Shown in pieces: positions 47,898 to 58,755 of a DNA stretch of 64,000 nucleotides. Below the pieces are notes generated by a model. The model did no database searches. It saw nothing but the letters and a program-made list of their open reading frames with translations, and was not told the DNA's origin. Each line of letters starts with the position of its first letter. Within the stretch, counting starts at the first letter, position 1. The position numbers were made by a program, and so were the translations under genes. Source of the DNA: Mytilus trossulus. Taxonomy: Eukaryota > Mollusca > Bivalvia > Mytilida > Mytilidae. The stretch spans positions 90,948,059 through 91,012,058 of the forward strand of contig NC_086374.1 of the NCBI RefSeq assembly GCF_036588685.1. Direction: 5' to 3'.

Positions 47898-50478
47898 TTA
47901 TATGTCCCCTTTTGTGGCATGAACAAAATTAATTATGGGTTGGACTGATTGTGCTTTTTCGCTAAGCAGACTTTGTATCGAAAAATTAGTAACTCCTTGT
48001 GCTATTAACTCTTGTAACATAACATTTCTGTTATCGCTATATGTAGTGCACTCTAGCAGAAAGTGTTTTGCTGTTTCAGGTGCTCTACCGCAATTTTCAC
48101 ACATTTCAGAATTTTTAACTCCTATTTTGAATATTAAAAAAGATGTTTTTTTAATTTAGTATATCCAGTTCTAAGTTTCTTTGCGCCTTATCATTTTTGG
48201 TAAGGACACCTTCAATGATATTTTTTCCTTTATTTCATACAAAGGTCTACCCTTTTTGTTGGAATCCCAGTTAGTTTGCCACATAGTTTTAAGTATATTT
48301 GTACATAAAGTTTTAATATCTTCTTTATATAGTGGTGTATTTGCATATATAATTTCATAATTCAATGCATGTTTTTGCTTGCATATCAGCTAACTCATTT
48401 TCCCAGATACCTACATGGCTAGGAATCCATTCGAGCACGACATTTACTTTTTCCACTATCTGGTTCTTTGGATCTGTCAGTATATGTTTTTATATAATTT
48501 GTATAATTAGTATCAATGAGGATATCGCCCTCGCTTTTGATAAGATGTGGGAGGTCCTTTTTTGTTATAATATTGTGTAACTGGGTGCTAACATTTGGTT
48601 TAAGTAAGTTCCACGGAGGCTGTGGGCATTCACTCTGTTTATATATAACTTTTGTATCAATATCAAATGTTTGAATAACATCTTGTGCTACGCAATAGAA
48701 TTGTTTTTGCTTCGGTTTAATACGGTTTTGATAGTATTGATAGTCAAAATCGTTTTGTAAACTAATTTTAGCTGGATGGAGATCATCAAAACTCATAATA
48801 TTTATATATGCTTTTGTAATTAGAGATTTTCTTCTGTCCTCGTAGGGAGGGTCACCCATTTCGGCCTGTAAACTTGCAAGTGAGGCCCCTTTGATGACAC
48901 CTGTACAAGTACGTAAGGCCTGCGTTTGTAAACTATCTAGGATCTTTTTTGTCGAGTATGATGCGGTATTATAAATTTGACATCCATAATCTATTTTGGA
49001 TCTTATTAACGCTACATATATATTTCGTAGTGTGTGACTGTTAGCACCCCATTTGGTCCCAGATATTACCCTCATACAGTTCAACACTGTTGTGCATCTA
49101 GTATGTATGTATTGAATGTGTTTATTCCAAGTTAATATGCAATCAAATATAATCCCTAAAAATTTAACTTCTTTAACTATTTGCAATATATTGTTTCCAA
49201 ATTTAAATTTGATATCAGGAATATTCTTTTTTCTATTAAATATAATACACACTGTTTTATTGGTGGATATATTAAATTCCCAAGTGTTACACCATTTAAG
49301 AATTGAATGCTTCTTTTTGTAAATTTATTGGGGTGTAAAAGCGTTGACCGAAGTACATTTTGTATATATATATATGAAGCGCGGAAGCGCTTCATTCTAA
49401 AAATGTACGCACGGTCAACGCTTTTACAACCCTATAAAGTTACAAAAAGAAGCAGTCAATACTTATAATTACATTTTTTAGCTAGGATTATAAAAACACG
49501 ATTTTCATGAAGTTAAATTTTTAAATTCACCTGTGCACTTTATTGTGGGACCTCGTGTCATCATGAATGAAATATTATTGTCTCATGCAACTGCTTACGG
49601 AATAACATTTGATGTGCAATTAACCAATCAGAATAACGTATTATAATGAAACATACATCTAATGTAATTATTTATAAATATTATTTAAATCATGTTGTAT
49701 TTTTTTCTGTAAAAAAGAAATACATTTTCCCGATATCCAGATAGCTCCGTCATCTGCAAACTGTGACATTTCAAAATTTTTAATGCAGTCAGTGAGGTCG
49801 TTTACCATAATATTAAAGAGAGTAGGGATTATGCAGCTACCTTGGGGCGTTCCATTTTGAAGTATATATATTTCTGAGAAAGTGTCATTAATTTTGACTT
49901 GTATAGTTCGATTTGTAAGATAATCACTAACATAAGCAAGCATGTTTCCTTTAATTCCTAGTTTAATCATTTTTTTTCAGCAAGCCATGTTTCCAGAGCA
50001 TATCAAATGCTTTCTGGAAGTCAATAAATATACCTATAGTGACTAACTTTTTCAAAAAGCTCTTTTGAATGTCATTGTCTAATCTAATACACTGTTCTAA
50101 TGTGCTTCTGTTTTTTCTAAACCCACTCTGGGTGGGTGCATACAACTTATTTTTTTCTAAATACCATTTTTAGCGATTATTAACTATTTTCTCCATAATT
50201 TTATTGAAATTTGAAATTAAGGAGATTGATCTATATGACAAGGGGTCGGAGTGGGGTTTACCAGGTTTTATATGTGGGATAATAATTGCATGTTTCCATG
50301 TTTTGGGTAGTTCCTGTAAAAACCATATTCTATTAAAAAATAATAATATAATACTTAAGGATTTGTTCGACATGTGTTTGAACATATTGTAACCAATTTT
50401 ATCTTTTCCTGGTGCACTGTTATTTGTGTCATTAATCGCATCTTTTAGTTCATTAAGTGTGAACTCTTCGTTATACAT
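47898..50478 (-). pseudogene. Non-LTR retrotransposon (RT plus RNase H), 5'-truncated and broken
   Basis: Read on the minus strand. The RT N-part (50478-50170) has SAPGKDKIGY and LSYRSISLI; then SGFRKNRSTLEQ and FIDFQKAFD (50145-49963); then GTPQGSCIIPTLFNI and QFADDGAIW (49970-49668). An insertion follows, then the thumb/linker (49252-48419) with KFLGIIFD, RSKIDYG and LRTCTGV, ending at YTDRSKE, the start of RNase H. The central part of RNase H is deleted, and its C-terminus WIPSHVGIWENELAD reads in another frame at about 48370-48450. A Cys-x2-Cys...His-x4-Cys C-terminus lies at 48104-47898. RNase H with this RT points to the I superfamily (possibly Nimb). The endonuclease is absent: homology stops near 50558 at a fragment of the ACACGCACGAT element. 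Multiple frameshifts; dead. Confidence 0.85.
49322..49667. mobile_element. Foldback insertion inside the retrotransposon
   Basis: Between the RT frame ending at 49668 and the thumb segment starting near 49320. It contains a strong palindrome at about 49331-49440: TGTAAAAGCGTTGACCG pairs with CGGTCAACGCTTTTACA, tip GAAGCGC/GGAAGCGCTTC. GCTTCTTTTTGTAA and TTACAAAAAGAAGC also pair. A related fragment lies at 33565-33620. The exact borders are uncertain. Confidence 0.65.
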
Positions 50479-50557
50479 TTATACATGGCAGTCTGAGTTA
50501 TCTTTATAGAATTGTACTAAATTAGTATGATTATTTTCTATTTCTGCTTTGTGTTTT

Positions 50558-50575
50558 TAATTTTAGAAGGTCTGT
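50558..50575 (-). repeat. Terminal fragment of the ACACGCACGAT element
   Basis: AATTTTAGAAGGTCTGTA equals the complement of the element start seen at 20727, 31254 and 39529. It marks the point where retrotransposon homology ends. Confidence 0.55.
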
Positions 50576-51087
50576 ACAATACTGAATACAATACAATACT
50601 ATAATAATTTATTAACGTCTCACGGTCAATAATACATTCTAACATGACGTCCTTCAAACGCTTTGAGTACACACCCGTGGTAAAATATGAATATATTGCA
50701 TTGGCTGTTCCGATCGTACTCCCACGTCATATGTTTTTTCATGAATGAAGTACACGACGTCATAGAATGATGACGTTATAATTTAAGCATTTTACGGGAA
50801 AATACACGCTTTTGATACCGAAAATCATCACAACAAGGAAACGTAAACAAACGATGCTAAAATGTGGTATAAGCCCATTTTTTATATACATAGAAGACAT
50901 ATAAGTAAGTTATCATTAAAATTCATCCAAATCTATCTAAATAAGTTTTGTGAATAGTTTGAGCATGTCACTTATTCTGTTTGTTCCGTTCTTTTACGCC
51001 AATCTAAAAGTGCGTTAATTTATGGGAACGGCAAATAATGGCCTCCGCCTAGAGCGCTTCGATCTACAAAAAATGCCGTATTAATCG
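50576..51087. other. Non-coding DNA before the 51.1-kb palindrome
   Basis: ACACCCGTGGTAAAATATGAATATAT at 50671-50696 is a partial copy of the palindrome arm (CCCGTGGTAAAAT), so this may be the other end of the same element. Confidence 0.4.
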
Positions 51088-51244
51088 AAATAATTCATGG
51101 GGGCTTGAATATATCTAGATTTTACCACGGGTTGTCCCTTTATGCCGATATTTTACCCCTCGCTATCGCTCAGGGTAAAATATTTGTCATAAAGGGCCAA
51201 CCCGTGGTAAAATAACGATATATTCAAGCCCCCATGAATTATTT
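51088..51244. repeat. Near-perfect foldback palindrome
   Basis: AAATAATTCATGGGGGCTTG at the left and CAAGCCCCCATGAATTATTT at the right. ATTTTACCACGGGTTG and CAACCCGTGGTAAAAT pair, as do ATATTTTACCC and GGGTAAAATAT. Tip CTCGCTATCGCTCA. Arms about 75 bp. Confidence 0.88.
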
Positions 51245-51399
51245 CTTAAGTATACACATTTCACATTGTAAAAGTAAACTTATTAAAAATAATTAATGCC
51301 ATTCTTTATGAGGCTCGAGGGTATAAAAATTTCAGAAAAAAATTACGAATACCCAACATGTACTTTTATTTACATTGTATTTTGACCTGTAACAATGGT

Positions 51400-52160
51400 T
51401 TACTTTTACAAATTGTGACTAAGATGGAGAGTTGTCTCATTGGCACTCATACCACATCTTCATATATCTATTATTGATATTTCTTGATAGACTTTATACG
51501 ATACTTTATTTACCCCAATCTTAATGTACTAGTAATGTAGGACTAAAATAGAAAAAAAACTCTTGCCGATATTGTCTTGTATTTTAAGAAGCTAAAAACT
51601 ACCTTCTAGTGTTTAACAAATAGTATGGTTACGAATTTTTTTTTAAACTGAAAACCTTTATTATAAAAATGCGTTAATTTTGCATCTTTCAAAAACCTAT
51701 GACAACTTAGATCTATCTCGTGGCAGGGAACTTTGAACACAGACAAAATGGCACTGCAGTGTTACAAAATACATTTAAAGCTGTATTTCACAACTCATGT
51801 CTATTGACTTGTATATAGATGTATGAAGATGTGGTATGAGTGCCTATGAGACAACTCTCCAACCAAGTCACAATTTATAAAAGTTAATCATTATAGGACA
51901 ACGTACGGTCTTCAACACAGAGCCTAGGTCAACTTTACGAACAGGAAGTTATAAAGGGCCCCAACAATGACGCGTAAAAACATTCAAACGGGAAAACAAA
52001 CGGTCTATAATCTATATAAAAACCCAGAAATGAGAAACATTTATGAATTGCATGAACAAAAGACAACTACTGACCAGCAGTTTCATGACTTAGCACAGGT
52101 GCAAACAATTGCAGCAGGATTAAACGTGTTAATGGTACCAAACCTTATCCCGTATCTGAT
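51400..52160. repeat. Dispersed repeat, copy 3 and an inverted fragment
   Basis: 51815-52145 matches 7040-7330 and 16170-16475 (GTATGAAGATGTGGTATGAG; CGTACGGTCTTCAACACAGA). 51415-51466 carries the complement of its start. The frame 51967-52167 is part of it. Confidence 0.6.
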
Positions 52161-53032
52161 TCAATAGTGTAACATCACAACATAGAAAGACACAGTCACT
52201 ATAAAATATCAATTGGAATGGTTAAACTCAATAAAAAAAAACATTGTTGTTTTTCATGTCAAATTCATCAATACCAAAGACATAGTTGCTTGTTCTTCAC
52301 TGAAATTTTACTCTACGTTTTCTGTAATAACCACTGCTATAGAATAAACAAGGGAAGGTTGAGCGCTATAAAACTCATATATATCATATCAATATTAAAT
52401 CCATAGTATTTGTATGCGTAATTTTGATATAACTTCAATTTGAAATCAAATTCAAGAAATTTTATTCGAGTACAAAGTTACAAACGTTTTGTCATTATTT
52501 TCAAATTTAAACAGAAGGGTTATGTGTACTATTATACTGGTATTAAAAGTACGTTTAAATTACATGACACCAAAATCGGCAATATTCGAGACTGTTTGTC
52601 AATGTGATTTTGGTTTTTAATAGTCGTGCATACATCAATACAATTTCCTGTCTCCTTTGTGATTTATCGCTGTCATACAAATACTCAAATAATAGCCCTT
52701 TCTATACTGAACGAAAACGATACGCGTAAATTATGTTTTAACTTTTTCATTTGAAAACAAACTGTTGATTTAAATTATTTTGTCAAATAATATAAAGATT
52801 TAGATAAAACACGACAAAAGAGTTACATTACCAAACGCGATACGCATGCATGCTTAATGTACGTCATTGAAGACTGTCTGGAAAGCAACTTAACACTGTA
52901 CACATTTATCAATCTAAGTCGACTGACATGACATTGTAGATGCCATTCACAAAGATAGCAGGATATGCTTACAATTTCGGAGCACCGGTTATCATTTCCT
53001 GTTTTGACGTGTTTTTTTACTAAGTCTTTAGT
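52161..53032. other. Non-coding DNA
   Basis: No gene or repeat boundary recognised. Confidence 0.4.
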
Positions 53033-53200
53033 TTGCTATGTTGTGTTTTGTATACTGTTTGTCTTCTGATAGTTTTTATCATTTTTACCATGAAATTGAC
53101 AGTTTGTTTTCGATTTATGAGTTTGAATAGTCGATTGGTATCTTTTGCCTCCGTTATGGTTTTTAGAATTAACCTTTTCCTAAAGTTTTACGATACCAAT
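53033..53200 (+). repeat. Dispersed repeat before methyltransferase B
   Basis: TTTTACCATGAAATTGACAG, TTTTCGATTTATGAGTTTGA recur as a variant at 61440-61560 (TTCCATGACATTGTCAGTTG, TTTTCGACTTCTGAGTTTGA). The 107-codon frame across it is not a gene. Confidence 0.6.
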
Positions 53201-53375
53201 ACTGTCACATGTTTATTATTATTTTCATTCCTGCCCCAGCAGTTTCCTATTTTTGTCGATCAGTATACACAGGTATTTCATACCTGTAAACATGCAATAT
53301 TCCATTTAACGCATTTATTAAAAGATCCTTTGTTATTTTTAAATGGTGTGTTTTAGGTGATCTAAGTGAAGAATT

Positions 53376-55233
53376 ATGCAACGAACAAAGGCACTCTTTA
53401 TAACGATTCTCACGGCCATACTACTGGTCATTTATATAGTCAACCCAAAGACGTATGGTGATCAATATCAGGTATATGGATCCACACATGCTCAGTGCGT
53501 CGGAAGCAATGATGGAATAACATCAGAAGTAACCAAAAGGAGAAACGAACTATCTAGACAATTAAATGATATGAGCAAAAAACTAGGACAAATAGAATGC
53601 GAGGTATGTACACTAGTTATTAATTTATTTGATGAACCATTGTTAAAAGGGCTCTCTTAAAACATTTTATTTTTTATTTTCTCTACTTGCTCAAACGGAT
53701 TGCGTGTTAAAAATGCCTTATTAACTAGTTATAATGTACTCATTTAGTAATTCGAACTTTCAGGTTATTATATTGAGTTAGTGACCCAGAATATCTTTTA
53801 AAAATCACTTAATTTAAGAAAGATAATAGATTGTTTAATTTTAGCTGGTTAGTTATTCAAAGAAAGATAATTATAGATTGTTTAATTTTAGCTTGTAAAT
53901 TGTTTATATCAACAATTAATACATGACCTGAATCGAAATGTATTTGCCTTGTGAACAAATTGGTAATATTACTGGTAATAGTCGCAGTGACTTTTTTCTC
54001 GTATTGTTCAAGGTAAAGAGAAGGGTTATACCGTTCCGTGTAAAGCTCCTTCGTGTATGTCAATGTTTATTACTTCGACAGATGTTTTTTACAGGATAGT
54101 CTTTACCATGTTTATTTTACTCTCGCTTGTAATTACTCAATTGCTTGATGGATAGTTAATGTCATGTAGCAAATATCTCATATTTATTAAAAAAACAATA
54201 AAGTGAATATTTCTATAAGAGTATAATCTAATACTGCTTTGAAACCAACCTAAACATGAGTTTTACTTACATCTCACAAAGCTTTAAAACATGTCACTCT
54301 TCAGTACACTTCTTTTAAGGCTCATAGCATATAAGGCTTGACTCCGCTCTCTGTAATGCTGCCTGCTTTAATGAAAAGTTACAAGTACATATATGGCCAA
54401 CGATTAACCTTCTGAACTGAGAAGTTAGCCGGTACGATTGCAGGGGTTAGAGGTTTCCATTCGGAATCATAATTATGTTTTATTTTCGGTATTAGAGCCT
54501 TAATTTGTGATGATGTATTTTTAATCTGAATCTGAAACTCGCTGAACCATAAGTTGTATATTTGGTCATATTTCTAAGGTTAACACATTGTGTAATTCTT
54601 TATTTCTTTTTTAAGAGACAACACGTTAATAAAAATGGTGGATGGTGCAGGCATTTAAGTTTGGAAGCAACTGGAGAACATAAAACCGATTTCAAACTTG
54701 TAAAGGGTTTATCGCGATTCCTTGAAGGGAAAAACGTAGGTAGCTTTGGGGATGGACCCGGTGTTTACAAGCGTGAAATACTCAAATTAGGACAAGTCAA
54801 ATCCTACGATGCATATGACGGAGCGCCATTTTGTGAGGAAACGAGTGAAGGGAGAGTTCAATATATGGATCTAACTATTGCACAATATGGAATACCTCTT
54901 TATGACTGGATTGTGTCGTTAGAAGTTGCCGAACATATACCTAAACAGTATGAGAGTGTTTATTTAGATAATATATTTAGACATGCTCGGGAGGGTATAA
55001 TATTAAGTTGGGCTGTGCTAGGGCAGGGCGGAATGAGTCATATTAATAATAAACCCACTAGTTATGTGGTTAATTTGATGAAGAATAATGGATTTGTCAA
55101 AGACGAGGAGCAATCAAAACTGTTGAGAAAATCTACCTCTCTATGGTGGTTACAGCAAAATACAAATGTTTATAAACGAGTTGATTTTCTGAAGTTTAAA
55201 AATGAGACTTATATGAGTCAGTACTATACGTAG
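53376..55233 (+). CDS. Membrane-anchored class I SAM-dependent methyltransferase, paralog B (2 exons)
   Basis: Exons 53376-53603 and 54616-55233 (donor GCGAG/GTATGT, acceptor TTTTAAG/AG, phase 0) encode 281 aa. Residues 6-22 are the hydrophobic signal anchor; about 52-75 form the coiled stem, which shares NELSRQLNDMSKKLG-type spacing and the closing Glu-Cys-Glu with paralog A. The catalytic domain holds FGDGPGVY (120-127), YDAYDG (140-145), DWIVSLEVAEHIP (173-185) and QGGMSHIN (213-220), where paralog A has GTGHIN. The Gly-Gly-Trp-Cys motif after the splice junction is shared, as is a Trp-Trp near the C-terminus. Intron position and phase equal those of A, so the two arose by duplication of an intron-containing gene, not retroposition. 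The exon 2 frame is open for 18 codons upstream of the acceptor, but only the spliced form gives the anchor. Lumenal location is inferred. Confidence 0.88.
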
Positions 55234-56521
55234 AAATAATTCATCAATCAATTTAGAAAAAAAAATATATTCTTATACTTTTTTAAAGAATATTTTCTGC
55301 TTTCAATTGTTTAAACGACAAATAATGCTAGAATTTGTCTATACAAAATTCGAAATTTAGTGTCATATATATTTTAAGGTAACATGGCGTGATAAACGGG
55401 ACAATACCATTGGCCGAAATTACCTCAGAAAAACGATGAGATAAAGCAGTTTTATGACAATATTTCATAGAAGAATGCTAAAATGTTAGTCAAACACGTA
55501 CTTGGTGCTTTTTGTCTATATGACGCATTGTATATAAATTTAAAGTAGTATTTTTGTTTTTGAGTTTTTGTTAGGTTGAGAGGTTGAGAGGGTTTTACAC
55601 CTTATGTATACTATTAAGAGCAGATTGTTACTAGCTTTTTACGAGGGATACCAATCTTCTCTATCTGCTCAATTATCTCTCAGCTATGTGTTGTTTAATT
55701 TGTTACCTATGTGTAATTTAAGTTGTTATATCGCATGTTTTAGCCTTATTGTCTTTTACAGATGAATTTCATTTAAAAGTACATTGTACTTGATATGACG
55801 TCAAGTACATAAGAAAGTTACGGGTATTAGAAAAATCAAAAGATGGTCTAGTAATTATGACAGTCAAATAAAAAATTTGAGTCAAAACGTAAAACTTAAG
55901 CATTGTCTCTGATTATTTGATGTGAATTCAATTCATTGTTATTTAAATAATCGATTTTTGATTGGTCTTGACGAGAGGGTGACATTAAAAAAAAAGTCTC
56001 CCACTCAGCCATGGGAGAGAGTAATTTGTCTCCCTTGTATTAGCCAATCAAATAAAGCCAACAGTAGTATACTGCTGTTAAAAAAATCATAAATCCATAG
56101 AGAAAAAACAAATACGGGTTACAAACTTAAACTGAGGGAAACGTATCAAATATAAGAGAACTACGACACAACACCGAAATGTAACACACACAGAAACGAA
56201 CTATAATGTAACAATGGCCATTTTCCCGACTTGGTACAGGGCAATTTATGAAAATATGGCATTTTAACGTGAAGTATAATAGAGTAAACTGTCTACCTCG
56301 TATTGGCCAATAAAAATCTTGCATTATAACGTAAAGTATAATAACAACATTTAACATAATGTCATAATAGGAATGTTAGCAAATGAACTTATACATGTAT
56401 GTGTGTGTTCATTTGTGTGTACATGTATTTGTGCGACGCCGAGTGAATGAGGTGATAGTTTAACTTTTTTCAATTGTCTTGTAATTAAGAAAATAGTCAC
56501 TTCAATGTTTAAGTCAAAAGG
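55234..56521. other. Downstream of methyltransferase B, non-coding
   Basis: No gene. CTCCCACTCAGCCATGGGAG at 56000-56019 is a local palindrome. Confidence 0.45.
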
Positions 56522-58678
56522 TATGGAAAGCCAACGGGGTCAAGATTCTTAATGTGTAAATTGTCAATGTGTAAGTTGTCAATGTGTTAATTTCAAAATA
56601 TTTAACTCGTAAATTGTTAATTTGTAAATAGTTATATATATATATAACACCTGTTATGATTGGATATAGCTTTCCCGTCATTAGGACTCGAGGAGCCCTG
56701 GGTTGTTGTATGGTTTCTAGAGATCGACTCGATATCCCGGATGTTATGACGTCCATATAATCAAATTTGAATTTAAACATATTCAGAGTAGGGGCCTTGT
56801 ACTTCCAATAATCTAGAGACCTTACTCTTCAAATTTATTTACCGTTCATATGAAACTCTAGTCAGAACTAGAGTTCCATCCGGACTTGGCCAAAGGTACT
56901 AGGATTATAATTTAATACGCCAGTCGCCCGTCTCGTCTACATAAGATTCATCAGTGAAGCTCAGATCAAAATACTGTAGATTCGTTTATTTTCGTGGGTT
57001 TTAAATTTTCGTGGATTACTGAAAACTTATATATTCGTGGATATTTGATTTCGTGGTTTCGCCACTCTCTGTATACAAAGCCTATTGAAAATATGATATT
57101 CCTTGGACATTTGAATTCATAGTTCACCTGTACCCACGAAACCCACGAACATTGGTATCCAACGAATACTAATGAATCCACAGTAGTTATAAAACCAAAC
57201 TGGTACAAAGTAAAAGAGCATTGAGGACCCAAAGTTCTAAAAAAAAATGTGCAAAATTAAATACGGCTAAAGTAATCTATTCCTGGGATAAGAAAATCCT
57301 TAGTTTTTCCCCCAAAGTCAAAGTTTTGTGACAGGAAATTTATATAAATGACAATATAATTGATATAAATGTCAACACCGAAATGCTGACTACTAGGCTG
57401 GTGATACCCTCGGGGACGAAACGTCCAACAGCAGTGGCATCGACCCAGTTGGGTAACTTGCATCATTGTAATTTCTAGATTCTTAATTCGTAAATTGTCC
57501 ATTTGTAACTTGTATCTTTGTAATTTCAAAATTCTTGAAAACTGTCAATTTGTAAAGCGTACCAGTATCTGTATGATTTCAAAATTCTTGATAAGTAAAT
57601 TGTCAATTTTTATATTGATGGTTTATAACTTGTAACATGTCGATTCGTTAAATGTCTTTGTTTGAAATGTGGATTTGTAAAATGTTATTGTTTTATTATC
57701 CAAACGAAAATAATGACAACAGATGGCACTCTGTATCTTCTTCGGTGTATAAGCCTCCTGTAAGTAGGACCACCTCCATATGGATATATATACCTAAGTG
57801 ATTTTTATCAATTTTAAGTACAGCAAATGCGTCTAAAAGAAAGCAAAACAAAAAATTGCATATTAACAAGATTCCAGTTTTAGTTTGTTTACTGACGTGG
57901 CGTTTCGTTCGAGAATGGAAACTATATAAAAATACATCCCGAATAGTTCAACCTATCCACGTAATCGATCTCTCCTAATAGACAACTTTCGAGTTCGATG
58001 CATTTCCGTATAAAACTCTGGTTTTAGTGAATGTCATTTCTGCGTTTAGTGGCGTCGTCACTTCCATTTCAATGTTGAGCGAGTGGTTGGAAAACTATAA
58101 TTCTATATTGTAAGAATTAATCGGCAAATTTAATTCTCAAAATTGACAGTCAACATTGCTGTCATTAGGGAATATTGTCATTAAGAACCTACAGAACAAC
58201 CATTATTTCTAGTTTATCCTGCACAATGACGATCACTTGATGAATGTAAATAGTGCAGGGATACAGGCAACCCCCTATATCTGGTAGACGACGTCATAAA
58301 GGCGCGTATAATTGACGAGTTTTTCCGGTGACGGATGAAATCTAAAGTGGTCTATTGCGAGGTAATGATATAGTCGTTGGAAGATAACGACTAGATTATT
58401 CAGGTTAATACAATAAGGAGATGTGTTAATAAACCATATGATTGCCAATGAGACAACTCTCCACACAAGTTACAAAATAACAATATACATAATGACAATT
58501 TATCAATAAAGAATTTTGAAATGAAAAAGATACAAGTATCAAATTAACAATTTACGAATTAAGGGTTTTGAAGTTAGACAGTTACAAGTTACAAATTGAA
58601 AATTTACCAATTGACAATTTACACATTGAAAACTGACAAGTTACGCTTTTAGCATTTTGACCCCGTTGGCTTACCATA
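56522..58678. mobile_element. TIR element with word-like internal repeats
   Basis: TATGGAAAGCCAACGGGGTC at the left and the complement of TATGGTAAGCCAACGGGGTC at the right. Just inside, both ends carry strings of AATTTGTAA / TTGTCAATTTGT words in inverted orientation (56550-56635, 57475-57690 and 58515-58655). No transposase frame seen. Contains the MITE at 56971-57187 and a fragment at 57375-57450 (GATACCCTCGGGGACG). Confidence 0.6.
56971..57187. mobile_element. MITE, copy 2
   Basis: ATACTGTAGATTCGTTTATT and AATGAATCCACAGTA ends, with CGTGG motifs inside; same family as 4217-4431. Confidence 0.72.
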
Positions 58679-58755
58679 AATAAGGAAACGATCCTTTAAC
58701 TTGAATTGGGTATGGTTTCCCTTATGAACAACAAAAGTCACCATTTTGTGTCGTC
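58652..58755 (+). repeat. Direct repeat, copy 1
   Basis: GCATTTTGACCCCGTTGGCT ... AAGGAAACGATCCTTTAACT ... GTGTCGTCATGCAATT; the same block recurs at 59818-59925. Confidence 0.75.

Noticed and set aside
53033-53356. 107-codon hydrophobic frame upstream of methyltransferase B
   Set aside because: The sequence is a dispersed repeat recurring at 61440-61560.
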